This document shows, one piece after another, positions 1 to 6,221 of a stretch of 6,229 nt of DNA. Location of the stretch: the NCBI GenBank assembly GCA_947311645.1, contig CAMZKZ010000009.1, positions 1 to 6,229 on the forward strand. The letters run 5' to 3'. Position numbers and translations under genes: made by a program. The DNA is from an uncultured Candidatus Altimarinota bacterium (GTDB taxonomy: Bacteria > Patescibacteriota > Gracilibacteria > CAIRYL01). The stretch's first letter is position 1. Each line of letters begins with the position of its first letter. Under the pieces are notes generated by a model, which was not told the DNA's origin, made no database searches, and saw nothing but the letters and a program-made list of their open reading frames with translations.

Positions 1-40
1 AAAAAAAGCTCAGTTTAAAAAAATATAAACTGAGCTTTTT
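1..40 (-). terminator. Rho-independent terminator of typA (possibly bidirectional)
   Basis: Bases 3-17 pair perfectly with 26-40, giving a 15-bp stem with an 8-base A-rich loop (18-25). The stem has a GC-containing core (GCTCAG/CTGAGC) flanked by A/T pairs. Read on the minus strand it begins 6 bases after the typA stop codon and ends in a run of at least seven T, the classic intrinsic terminator layout. Because the other arm ends in five T on the plus strand, it could also stop a plus-strand transcript arriving from outside the window. Confidence 0.88.
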
Positions 41-46
41 AATTAT

Positions 47-1858
47 TTAGTTTTTCTTTCCATTTCGTTTTCGCTCTGTTTCCGTTAGCCATCGTTTTCG
101 CAATCGAATATTCAGTGGAGTAATTTCAACAAATTCTGTTGAATCGATATATTCAAGAGCGATTTCAAGAGACATTGGAAGTGGTGGTGTAAGATTTACA
201 GCATCATCTTTTCCACTTGCTCGTACATTTGTAAGTTTTTTCGCTCGAATAGGGTTTACAACAAGGTCTGTTCCTTGGTTATGTTCTCCGATAATCATTC
301 CTTCGTATACTTTTGTATTTGGTCCAATAAATAATGGTCCACGATCTTGTAGTCCAAAGAGTCCAAATGCAACAGCTTCTCCAGAAACCATAGAGATAAG
401 AGATCCTACTTTTCGTTTTTCAATTGGTCCCATGTATGGAGTGTATTTTTCAAATGAGTGAAACATTGTTCCTTCTCCTTTTGTAAGTACAATAAATACT
501 CCTCGAAATCCTAAAAGTCCTCGTGTTGGTGCAAGAAATTTCATAGTTGTAATTCCTTCTTCACTTTTCATATCTGTCATTTCTGCTTTTCGTTTTGAAA
601 GCGCTTCAATAATAGAACCCGACATTTCATCTGGAACTGTTACCAGTACAGATTCAAGTGGTTCAGATTTTACTCCATCAATTTCTCGAATTACTACTTC
701 TGGTTGTGATACTTGAAGTTCAAATCCTTCTCGACGCATATTTTCGATAAGTACAGCAAGGTGCATTTCTCCTCGTCCATATACTTTAATTGCTTCTCCA
801 TCAGCTGGAAATTCTACAGAAAGTCCAACATTTGTTTCAAGTTCTCGTTCAAGCCGTTCTTTTATATTTCGTGATGTAACAAATTTTCCTTCTCGTCCTG
901 CAAGTGGAGAATCATTTGTCATGAAATCCATAGATAGAGCTGGTGGGTCTACCGTAATAGCAGGAAGTGGTTCTCTGTTTTCATCAAGTGTAACAGTTTC
1001 TCCTACGAAAATATCCGAGATACCTGCAATAGCGATAACATCTCCTCCTATTCCTTCTTCTACTTCAATTCGTTCGAGTCCTTTAAATGAAAAGACTTTT
1101 GTAATTTTTCCTTTTCGTTTTTCTCCTTCAGGAGTAATAACGGTAACGGTTTGTCCTTTTTTAATTTTCCCTGATTGAACTCGTCCAACGGCAATTCGTC
1201 CTAAAAATGAATCGTATGAAAGCGTTGCTGGTTGAAATGCAAATTCTTGATCTAATTGTTGGTCTACGGCTGGCACTTCTTTTAATACCCAGTCAAGCAT
1301 TGGAGTAATATCTTTTTGTTCATCTTCTGGTTCCATTACCGCAACTCCATCTCGTGCTACTGCATAAATAACAGGAAATTCAAGTTGTTCGTCTGTTGCT
1401 CCAAGTTGAGCAAAGAGGTCAAATACTTCATCTACTACTTCTTCACATCGTGCAGAAGGTTTATCAATTTTATTTACTACAAGCATTACTTTTAATCCTA
1501 ATTCAAGAGATTTTTGTAATACAAATTTTGTTTGAGGCATAGGTCCTTCGTATGCATCTACAACAAGAAGTGTTGCATCTACAGTTCGGAGCATTCGTTC
1601 TACTTCTGATCCAAAATCTGCATGCCCAGGAGTATCAATAATATTGATTTTTGTTCCTTTGTATTCAATGGCAGTATTTTTTGCATAAATAGTAATACCT
1701 CGTTCTTTTTCTTGGTCATCACTATCCATTACTCGTTCGAGTACTTCTTCATGTGCGTCAAATGTGTTACTTCCTCGAAGAAGTGCATCTACTAGAGTTG
1801 TTTTACCATGATCTACATGGGCAATAATTGCAATATTTCGAATTTCCATATCCTTCAT
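47..1858 (-). CDS. typA: Translational GTPase TypA/BipA
   Basis: This is a 603-residue ribosome-associated GTPase of the EF-G/LepA superfamily; the E. coli protein has about 607 residues. The family binds the 70S ribosome at the site used by EF-G and supports ribosome assembly and growth under stress such as cold. The G domain shows G1 AHVDHGKT (13-20), switch I with MDSDDQEKERGITI (44-57), G3 DTPGH (75-79) and G4 NKID (129-132). A beta-barrel domain II (about 204-295) and EF-G-like domains III and V (about 305-475) follow. The TypA-specific features are TRGLLGFRG (445-453) and a C-terminal domain with RASGKD (546-551) and IRLRKRWLTE near the end; these rule out LepA and EF-G. At the G5 position the usual Ser-Ala is Val-Ala (YAVARDG, 165-171). 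The start at 1858 gives the family's usual N-terminus; an ATG at 1849 is a possible alternative. No Shine-Dalgarno is seen upstream. It has its own likely promoter at 1898-1903 and a terminator at 1-40. Family assignment is certain. Confidence 0.98.
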   Translation of the reverse strand: MKDMEIRNIAIIAHVDHGKTTLVDALLRGSNTFDAHEEVLERVMDSDDQEKERGITIYAKNTAIEYKGTKINIIDTPGHADFGSEVERMLRTVDATLLVVDAYEGPMPQTKFVLQKSLELGLKVMLVVNKIDKPSARCEEVVDEVFDLFAQLGATDEQLEFPVIYAVARDGVAVMEPEDEQKDITPMLDWVLKEVPAVDQQLDQEFAFQPATLSYDSFLGRIAVGRVQSGKIKKGQTVTVITPEGEKRKGKITKVFSFKGLERIEVEEGIGGDVIAIAGISDIFVGETVTLDENREPLPAITVDPPALSMDFMTNDSPLAGREGKFVTSRNIKERLERELETNVGLSVEFPADGEAIKVYGRGEMHLAVLIENMRREGFELQVSQPEVVIREIDGVKSEPLESVLVTVPDEMSGSIIEALSKRKAEMTDMKSEEGITTMKFLAPTRGLLGFRGVFIVLTKGEGTMFHSFEKYTPYMGPIEKRKVGSLISMVSGEAVAFGLFGLQDRGPLFIGPNTKVYEGMIIGEHNQGTDLVVNPIRAKKLTNVRASGKDDAVNLTPPLPMSLEIALEYIDSTEFVEITPLNIRLRKRWLTETERKRNGKKN

Positions 1859-1897
1859 AAAGTTTTTTAAATAATAAACAAAATTTAATTCTCACTG

Positions 1898-1903
1898 ATT
1901 ATA
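1898..1903 (-). promoter_or_regulatory. -10 box of a probable typA promoter
   Basis: The minus strand reads TATAAT here, a perfect sigma-70-type -10 hexamer, in the 81-base gap between the holA stop and the typA start. It would start transcription near 1891, leaving a leader of about 32 bases. No good -35 hexamer lies 16-18 bases upstream (only T/C-rich sequence such as TTTCTT), and there is no TG extension. The -10 is convincing but the whole promoter is only moderately supported. It would let typA be expressed apart from holA. Confidence 0.55.
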
Positions 1904-1939
1904 GGTATATATGTATTGAAAAGAAAGTGATTTTTTTTC

Positions 1940-2929
1940 TTACTGGAAGTATGAATAAAATTCTTTTTGTATGTGAAGTAAAAACTGTGGGCTTTCTTGA
2001 GAAAGAGAAAGTTTCCCATTTTTTGTTTGTACATCTGTTTTAAGTAAAAAATAATGAAACTCTTGGAGTTTTTCTGGTGAGAATGTACGAGCTACTTTTG
2101 ATATATTGCTGAATACAAAAGGGTGTATTCCCGATTTTTCCTCTGGAGATTCAAGAGAGTATCGTACTTTTAAAAGTGTTCGCATGCTTGAAATAATATC
2201 TCTATTCCAGACCATAGCGGCTCCAAATTCTTTGCTTAATGTTGCTATTTCTGTAATTATTTTTTCTCCATTTCCACTGGATAACGCATTGGAAAATGCA
2301 AAGTCTGCAGATTCTTCATTTGGGATACAGAGTGCAGCAACATCATTTTTTTCAATATTTTTTTTTGGAACGGTTGTTAAAATAGCAAGTTTTTGAATTT
2401 CTCTGTCAAGTTTCGATAAATCGCTTCCTACAAAAGAATGGAGGTATTGTGCTGTTTTCATGTCTATAAATGATCCATATTTTTGTACACGGTTTATAAT
2501 CCATTGTGTAAATTTTGAAATATCTCGCTTTGGGTCAAAAGATGCATGTTCATATATTTTTGTTGCTTCTTTTTTGAGGGTTTTAAAAAATTTTGTGCGT
2601 TTATCGGGAGTTGTGCTAACGGTAAATACAATAACTTCTTCTGGGATATTTTCTAATTTTTGAAGAAGTGTTTCGTATTCTTTCTTTTTTTGGAGAGAAA
2701 GTTTTGGGTGTGCTGGAGGTGGAAACGATTCAAGAAAAATAATTTTTTTTCCACCAAAAAATGCAGGACTGCTAATTTCAGTTATAATGTCAGAAAGCGG
2801 GGTTTCTTTTGCAGAAAGCGTTTGTACGGAAAATTCTCCATACTTTTCAAGCGATGCTTTTTTTGTTTGATTGATGAAATCGGTTAATAAAAATTCATCG
2901 GGTCCAATAGCAAGAAAAATATTTTTCAT
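1940..2929 (-). CDS. holA: DNA polymerase III subunit delta (HolA)
   Basis: This 329-residue protein matches the delta subunit of the clamp loader, which opens the beta sliding clamp and, with the tau/gamma and delta-prime subunits, loads it onto primed DNA. The usual length is about 320-345. Visible family signatures are the N-terminal IFLAIGPDEFLLTDFI (4-19), the SSPAFFGGKKIIFLE segment (53-67), and the central GSDLSKLDREIQKLAI (168-183), equivalent to the GxDLxxLxxEleKL signature. In the C-terminal collar domain, HPFVFSNISKVARTFSPEKL (269-288) and the TDVQTKNGK stretch (298-306) correspond to the conserved hPyv..kl..qar.fs..eL and D...K.G features. As is normal for delta, there is no proper Walker A motif. 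The ATG lies only 3 bases after the stop of the upstream gene, with no Shine-Dalgarno, so translation is probably coupled to that gene. Sequence is divergent from model organisms, but the motifs occur in the right order. Confidence 0.92.
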   Translation of the reverse strand: MKNIFLAIGPDEFLLTDFINQTKKASLEKYGEFSVQTLSAKETPLSDIITEISSPAFFGGKKIIFLESFPPPAHPKLSLQKKKEYETLLQKLENIPEEVIVFTVSTTPDKRTKFFKTLKKEATKIYEHASFDPKRDISKFTQWIINRVQKYGSFIDMKTAQYLHSFVGSDLSKLDREIQKLAILTTVPKKNIEKNDVAALCIPNEESADFAFSNALSSGNGEKIITEIATLSKEFGAAMVWNRDIISSMRTLLKVRYSLESPEEKSGIHPFVFSNISKVARTFSPEKLQEFHYFLLKTDVQTKNGKLSLSQESPQFLLHIQKEFYSYFQ

Positions 2930-2932
2930 GAG

Positions 2933-4309
2933 TTATTGTAAAAATGTTCCAGTAAAGTGAAGGCTGTTGGCTTTTTCTTCTCCAGAAAGTGTGAAGTTTT
3001 CTGTTTGGTAAAAGAAGAAAGAGTTGGCAGGTGATATATTTTTTTGTTGTATAGTATTGTTATTTTGCATATTTTGCAGTGTTGTAAAATATGGGGTTTC
3101 GCTATTTGATAAGAAAATAGTGTTATTTTGAATCATAATAGATTTTGTTATTTTTGTACTTTTTCCTGTTTCGTCTTCTGGAAGAGTGGTAATAAATGAT
3201 GTATATCCATCTTTTTCTTGAATTTCCGTATTGGTTTGTGATGGAAAAATTTCACATGCTTGTATGTTATCTTGCAGTGTAATGCATGTTTTTTTAGGAA
3301 TAGTTTCTTCTGAAAGTTTTTGTAAGACAGTGTAATATCTCTTGTACCATTTTTGTGCAATTGTAGTATTTGGAAAGTGAATAGCAATAAAATGAGGAGT
3401 GATAAGAATATTTTCGTCTAACAACGGTTTTATATCGTTTGCATATGAAATTTTATTTTTAAAGAGACTTGTAAAGGTATCTTTAATTTTTTTGTATTGT
3501 GATACTTGCTCTACAAAATGTTTTGATAGTGTATTTTTTTGTATGAGTTCAATGATTTTTGATGGTTGAGAAATGTATAAAATATGGTGTTGAAAAGGTA
3601 ATTGGCTTGATAAAGAATTTGCATGGTATCGGAGTGGAGATGTTGTTTTTGTTGTGAGAATAAATGATGGCTCTGCTTTGTGTAAAAATAAGGAAATATT
3701 TTTTTCTAGAGTTGTTCCAGAAAAATATGGGGTGCTATCTTGTGCGAGAATAAGAAGATTTTTGATATCGAGAAGAGTATTATTTTGATATGGTGTACTA
3801 TTTTTTATAAGAAACGATGTTGTTCCAAAAAACAAAGAATTTGAAATATCTATTTCTTGTGTTGTTAAAAGCGTTGCAATGCTTGTATTGTTTTCTGTGT
3901 TTTCTTGAAAAGAAGTTATGAGTTGTAATGCAAAAGTATTTTTTTGCGCAGTACAAAATCTATATTTTTTACTTTTTTTACAGAGCATATCTGTTGTATT
4001 TGTTGTGGTGTTTTCATTTATATCTGAAATAATTATGAGTTCAGATGTGTTTTTTTCTGTATTAAAATATGAGACCACTGTTTCATTTTCTTGTGGAGTA
4101 TAAAAAGAAATATATTCTTGAAGTGGTTGATATGTTGTTTTGTCTTTTTCTGAAGGAGAAAATGCAATAAATTCAAAATGTTTAGCAGGTAAGAGTGCTG
4201 TTATTTCTTGTTTATATGGCGTGTAAAAATAGATAAATGCAGAATATGCAAGTAATAGAATTCCACTTATTCCGAAAAAAATACCGAAAATATTTGTGAG
4301 TTTTTTCAT
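2933..4309 (-). CDS. Membrane-anchored extracytoplasmic protein of unknown function
   Basis: I do not recognise this 458-residue protein. It starts with MKKLTN and a hydrophobic segment (about 7-30), best read as an uncleaved N-terminal anchor or signal peptide. The remaining 425 or so residues look soluble and, given the two Lys at the N-terminus, probably face outside the cytoplasm. The body is rich in Thr, Ser, Asn, Lys and aromatic residues, very poor in Arg, and has alternating beta-like stretches. It has only four Cys, in two close pairs (110/119 and 342/352), which would suit two disulfides. The layout (anchor, then a LLPAKHFEFIAF segment at 39-50 like the 'LP.....f' opening, then repeated mixed alpha/beta units) faintly resembles DUF3352-type proteins, but this is a guess. 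The stop is 3 bases before the holA start, so the two are probably co-transcribed. The ATG at 4309 is preferred because it gives the complete anchor. No enzyme motif is visible. Confidence 0.85.
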   Translation of the reverse strand: MKKLTNIFGIFFGISGILLLAYSAFIYFYTPYKQEITALLPAKHFEFIAFSPSEKDKTTYQPLQEYISFYTPQENETVVSYFNTEKNTSELIIISDINENTTTNTTDMLCKKSKKYRFCTAQKNTFALQLITSFQENTENNTSIATLLTTQEIDISNSLFFGTTSFLIKNSTPYQNNTLLDIKNLLILAQDSTPYFSGTTLEKNISLFLHKAEPSFILTTKTTSPLRYHANSLSSQLPFQHHILYISQPSKIIELIQKNTLSKHFVEQVSQYKKIKDTFTSLFKNKISYANDIKPLLDENILITPHFIAIHFPNTTIAQKWYKRYYTVLQKLSEETIPKKTCITLQDNIQACEIFPSQTNTEIQEKDGYTSFITTLPEDETGKSTKITKSIMIQNNTIFLSNSETPYFTTLQNMQNNNTIQQKNISPANSFFFYQTENFTLSGEEKANSLHFTGTFLQ

Positions 4310-4351
4310 AGTTGAAAAAAATATAAAAAAATATGGAAGTGTAATATAAAG

Positions 4352-4380
4352 ATACTATCGTTTTTTTTTCTGAAGAGCAA
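4352..4380 (-). promoter_or_regulatory. Candidate promoter for the unknown gene-holA block
   Basis: On the minus strand TTGCTC (4380-4375) and TAGTAT (4357-4352) are separated by 17 bases, including a nine-A tract. They match the sigma-70 consensus at 3 of 6 and 4 of 6 positions. An alternative -10, TATATT (4348-4343), lacks a convincing -35. A promoter must lie in this divergent gap if the minus-strand block is to be transcribed independently, but AT-rich sequence makes chance matches common. Confidence 0.3.
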
Positions 4381-4433
4381 TAATGAATATATGAAGAAAT
4401 AAACGAAAAAGATTTGCACATAAGAATGAAGTT

Positions 4434-4474
4434 TTGATAGCATATGTTAGCTTTACGCATAAAATGCGTATAAA
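4434..4474 (+). promoter_or_regulatory. Candidate promoter(s) for the bL32-like/nusB/truB block
   Basis: TTGATA (4434-4439) is a 5-of-6 match to the -35 consensus, followed after 18 bases by CATAAA (4458-4463), a 4-of-6 match to the -10. A better -10 by sequence, TATAAA (4469-4474), has no good -35 at 17 bases and would give a leader of only about 14 bases. Both overlap or abut the inverted repeat at 4454-4470, so a bound protein or a hairpin there could affect initiation. Confidence 0.4.
4454..4470. repeat. Perfect inverted repeat, TACGCAT-AAA-ATGCGTA
   Basis: Two 7-base arms (4454-4460 and 4464-4470) pair perfectly around an AAA loop. Allowing one bulged T at 4471, two more pairs can form (4453-4472, 4452-4473). 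No T-tract follows on either strand, so it is not an intrinsic terminator. Its two GC-containing arms stand out from the AT-rich surroundings. It overlaps the candidate promoter and ends 24 bases before the bL32-like start codon, so it could be an operator or a 5'-leader hairpin. Confidence 0.6.
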
Positions 4475-4494
4475 ATTATTTAACAAAAGAGAAA

Positions 4495-4686
4495 ATGGCT
4501 GTTCCAAAGAAAAAAAAATCGTCTTCTGCTACAAAACGACAACGAAATGCATATGTTATCAATCAACAGAAAAAAATCTTAAAAATGGTTGATGCACGAA
4601 TTCGAGTAGAAAAAAATCTTGAAAAAATTGAAGCATCTGCAGATAGCATTGATTACACTCCAGCAAAAACAGTTATAGCTGCGTAA
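4495..4686 (+). CDS. rpmF: Putative divergent ribosomal protein bL32, zinc-free
   Basis: This 63-residue basic protein begins MAVPKKKKSSSATKRQRNAY, which closely resembles the bL32 N-terminus (MAVPKxKtSkSrRxxRRaH), and its length fits the family (about 55-62). bL32 is a small 50S subunit protein near the peptidyl transferase region. The second half is unusual. It has no Cys at all, so no CxxC zinc-binding site, and a charged, probably helical stretch (24-48) replaces the usual middle. The end SADSIDYTPAKTVIAA can be laid loosely against the end of the E. coli zinc-free bL32 (TADGYYRGRKVIAK), which supports the call but could be chance. Position upstream of nusB fits a ribosome/rRNA gene set. 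Arg codons are all CGA. A run of nine A (4510-4518) encodes three of the Lys. Other reading frames after that run give no zinc-finger sequence, so it is not a simple frameshift. A bS20-like protein is a weaker alternative. Confidence 0.6.
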   Translation: MAVPKKKKSSSATKRQRNAYVINQQKKILKMVDARIRVEKNLEKIEASADSIDYTPAKTVIAA

Positions 4687-4723
4687 TTTATTGGTTTCAT
4701 CTTTTTTTTATATTTCTATTTTC

Positions 4724-5149
4724 ATGTCTATTCGTCATAAAGCGCGGTCTGCCGCTGTTCAAGTTTTATCTTCTATTACATGGAGAAATACAGTACTAAC
4801 AGATGATGTACAAAAGACAATGGAAAATATAAAAGAGGAATTTTTCCCACAAACAAGAGAAAACGAATTTTTCGAGTCTCTTGTTTTTGGGGTTATTAAA
4901 AATCGTACAGCTATAGATGAGCTTATTCAAGGATATGCTCCAAAATTTAAAGTTGAAAATCTTTCAGCTATAGATAGGGTAATAATGGAGATGGGAATGT
5001 ATGAGTTGATACACACAACAACACCTGCTCCAATTGTTATTAATGAATGTGTAGATCTTGGAAAAGAATTTGGAGATGATGGAACTCCAAAATTTGTGAA
5101 TGGAGTGTTGTCGGCACACTTTCGCACAATGGAAAAAGAAAATGGATAA
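4724..5149 (+). CDS. nusB: Transcription antitermination factor NusB
   Basis: A 141-residue all-alpha protein; the family is usually 130-145 residues. NusB with NusE (ribosomal protein uS10) binds the boxA element of nascent rRNA leader transcripts and prevents premature termination, helping rRNA synthesis and folding. Conserved features are RHKARSAAVQVL at the N-terminus (4-15), the FGVIKNRTAIDELI segment (55-68), LSAIDRVIMEMGMYELI (80-96, the signature 'l..iDr.iLrla.yEL'), and the C-terminal INECVDLGKEFG with KFVNGVLS (123-130). The ATG at 4724 is chosen because it opens directly onto the family N-terminus. A TTG at 4691 would add 11 hydrophobic residues not expected in NusB. The gap from the upstream gene is 37 T-rich bases with no Shine-Dalgarno and no hairpin, so co-transcription is likely. 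The last 8 bases overlap truB. Confidence 0.96.
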   Translation: MSIRHKARSAAVQVLSSITWRNTVLTDDVQKTMENIKEEFFPQTRENEFFESLVFGVIKNRTAIDELIQGYAPKFKVENLSAIDRVIMEMGMYELIHTTTPAPIVINECVDLGKEFGDDGTPKFVNGVLSAHFRTMEKENG

Positions 5150-6221
5150 TACAAAAAAAATACTGAATGGATATTTTTTACTGAATAAGCCGAAAGACAT
5201 TTCAAGTTTTTGGGCTATTTCTCGTGCACGAAATACATTGTCTGAAAAATTGGGAATTCCGTTTAAAACAATAAAAGTTGGGCATGCGGGAACTTTAGAC
5301 CCTTTGGCAGAGGGGCTTCTTTTGTGTGCAGTAGGAAAATCAACAAAAATGTTATCACACTTATTACTTACCAATAAAAAATATATTGCGGAGTTGCAAC
5401 TTGGAAAAATTTCGGAAACAGATGATGCAGAGGGGGAAAAAACAATTCCAGAATATAAAAAGCAAAAAGATGTAAAATATCAGAAGAATAGAGATCAAAA
5501 TAAGAAGAATAATAATACAAAAAGTATTCCAGATATTCAAGAAATTGAAAAAGTAATTACATTGTTTATTGGAAAAATTCAGCAAACTCCACCAAAATTT
5601 TCAGCTTTAAAAATAAATGGAAAAAGAGCATGCGATAGAGTGCGAGAAATTACACAAGAAGGGGGTAGTAATACAAATGGGAGTGAGTTTACCGATGAGG
5701 AAATTGTGGAAATAATGAAAACAAAAACACGAGAAGTAGAGATTCTCGATATAAAAATATTAGATTATGCATACCCAACATTACGAATAGAGGTGCATTG
5801 TGGTACTGGAACATATATTCGTTCTTTGGCAAGAGATATTGGAGAAGCTTTGCAAGAGGGTGCATATTTATCATTTTTACAGCGTACGGAGGTTGGAAGT
5901 TTTTCTTTGAAAAATGCTGTGAATCATAATGAAATAGATGAAAAAGATATTTTGCAATTTACTGCATCGGCATTTGGTGAAAGTTTCCCTTCTTTTATAG
6001 TATATGAAAAAAATATTGTAATGCGTTTAGAACAAGGGCAAAAAATAGCATTTCGAGATTTAGATTTTGAAAATGGTAAAAATAAAAGCGTGCAAACACT
6101 GTATAAAAAAAATAATTCACATATTTCAAAGGTGTTGTTATGGAATGAAGAAAGTGAATTACTTGGGATTGGTGAATTGAAGCATGATATTTTAATTCCA
6201 CGAAAAATGATACTTTCTTAA
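5142..6221 (+). CDS. truB: tRNA pseudouridine(55) synthase TruB
   Basis: A 359-residue protein that converts U55 in the T-loop of tRNAs to pseudouridine. The opening GYFLLNKPKDISSF (10-23) is the KP..ms motif. The catalytic motif VGHAGTLDPLAEG (46-58) carries the nucleophile Asp53. Tyr81 in KKYIAELQLG (79-88) is the active-site Tyr, GKISETDDAEG (88-98) follows, and GTYIRSLARDIGE (223-235) carries the active-site Arg227. QTPPKFSALKINGKRA (148-163) is the thumb-loop side motif. The C-terminal part (about 275-359, with LLGIGELKHDILIPRKMIL) resembles a TruB C-terminal/PUA-like RNA-binding domain. It is longer than the usual 300 or so residues because of a Lys/Asn-rich stretch (about 99-131) and a second insertion (about 172-196). 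The start at 5142 lies in the nusB stop region (ATGGATAA), implying translational coupling. An in-frame ATG at 5100 would add 14 residues translated from inside nusB that do not fit the family. Confidence 0.96.
   Translation: MDNTKKILNGYFLLNKPKDISSFWAISRARNTLSEKLGIPFKTIKVGHAGTLDPLAEGLLLCAVGKSTKMLSHLLLTNKKYIAELQLGKISETDDAEGEKTIPEYKKQKDVKYQKNRDQNKKNNNTKSIPDIQEIEKVITLFIGKIQQTPPKFSALKINGKRACDRVREITQEGGSNTNGSEFTDEEIVEIMKTKTREVEILDIKILDYAYPTLRIEVHCGTGTYIRSLARDIGEALQEGAYLSFLQRTEVGSFSLKNAVNHNEIDEKDILQFTASAFGESFPSFIVYEKNIVMRLEQGQKIAFRDLDFENGKNKSVQTLYKKNNSHISKVLLWNEESELLGIGELKHDILIPRKMILS

Noticed and set aside
921..1178. Open frame of 85 codons on the plus strand
   Set aside because: It is antisense to typA domain II and III coding sequence; Ser/Pro/Thr repeats are the reverse-strand image of typA codons.
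1921..1941. Possible hairpin and T-tract just after holA (AAGAAA paired with TTTCTT)
   Set aside because: The stem is only 6 A/T-rich pairs with a 9-base loop, too weak to call a terminator in such AT-rich sequence.
3148..3387. Open frame of 79 codons on the minus strand
   Set aside because: It lies in a different frame within the unknown anchored-protein gene and has no support of its own.
4351..4359. Short near-palindrome GATACTATC upstream of the unknown gene
   Set aside because: Only 4-base arms around a central base; expected by chance in AT-rich DNA.
4212..4460. Open frame of 82 codons on the minus strand across the divergent region and the start of the unknown gene
   Set aside because: It overlaps the better supported anchored-protein gene in another frame, has low-complexity aromatic and Cys content with no family match, and would cover the promoter region.
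4964..5374. Open frame of 136 codons on the minus strand
   Set aside because: It lies antisense to nusB and truB, whose motifs are unambiguous. The encoded sequence is a Phe/Ser/Ile-rich shadow of AT-rich coding sequence.
47..6221. Alternative genetic code with UGA read as Gly (code 25)
   Set aside because: All six genes are full length without internal TGA, Gly uses GGN codons and every stop is TAA. Nothing in the window needs recoding.
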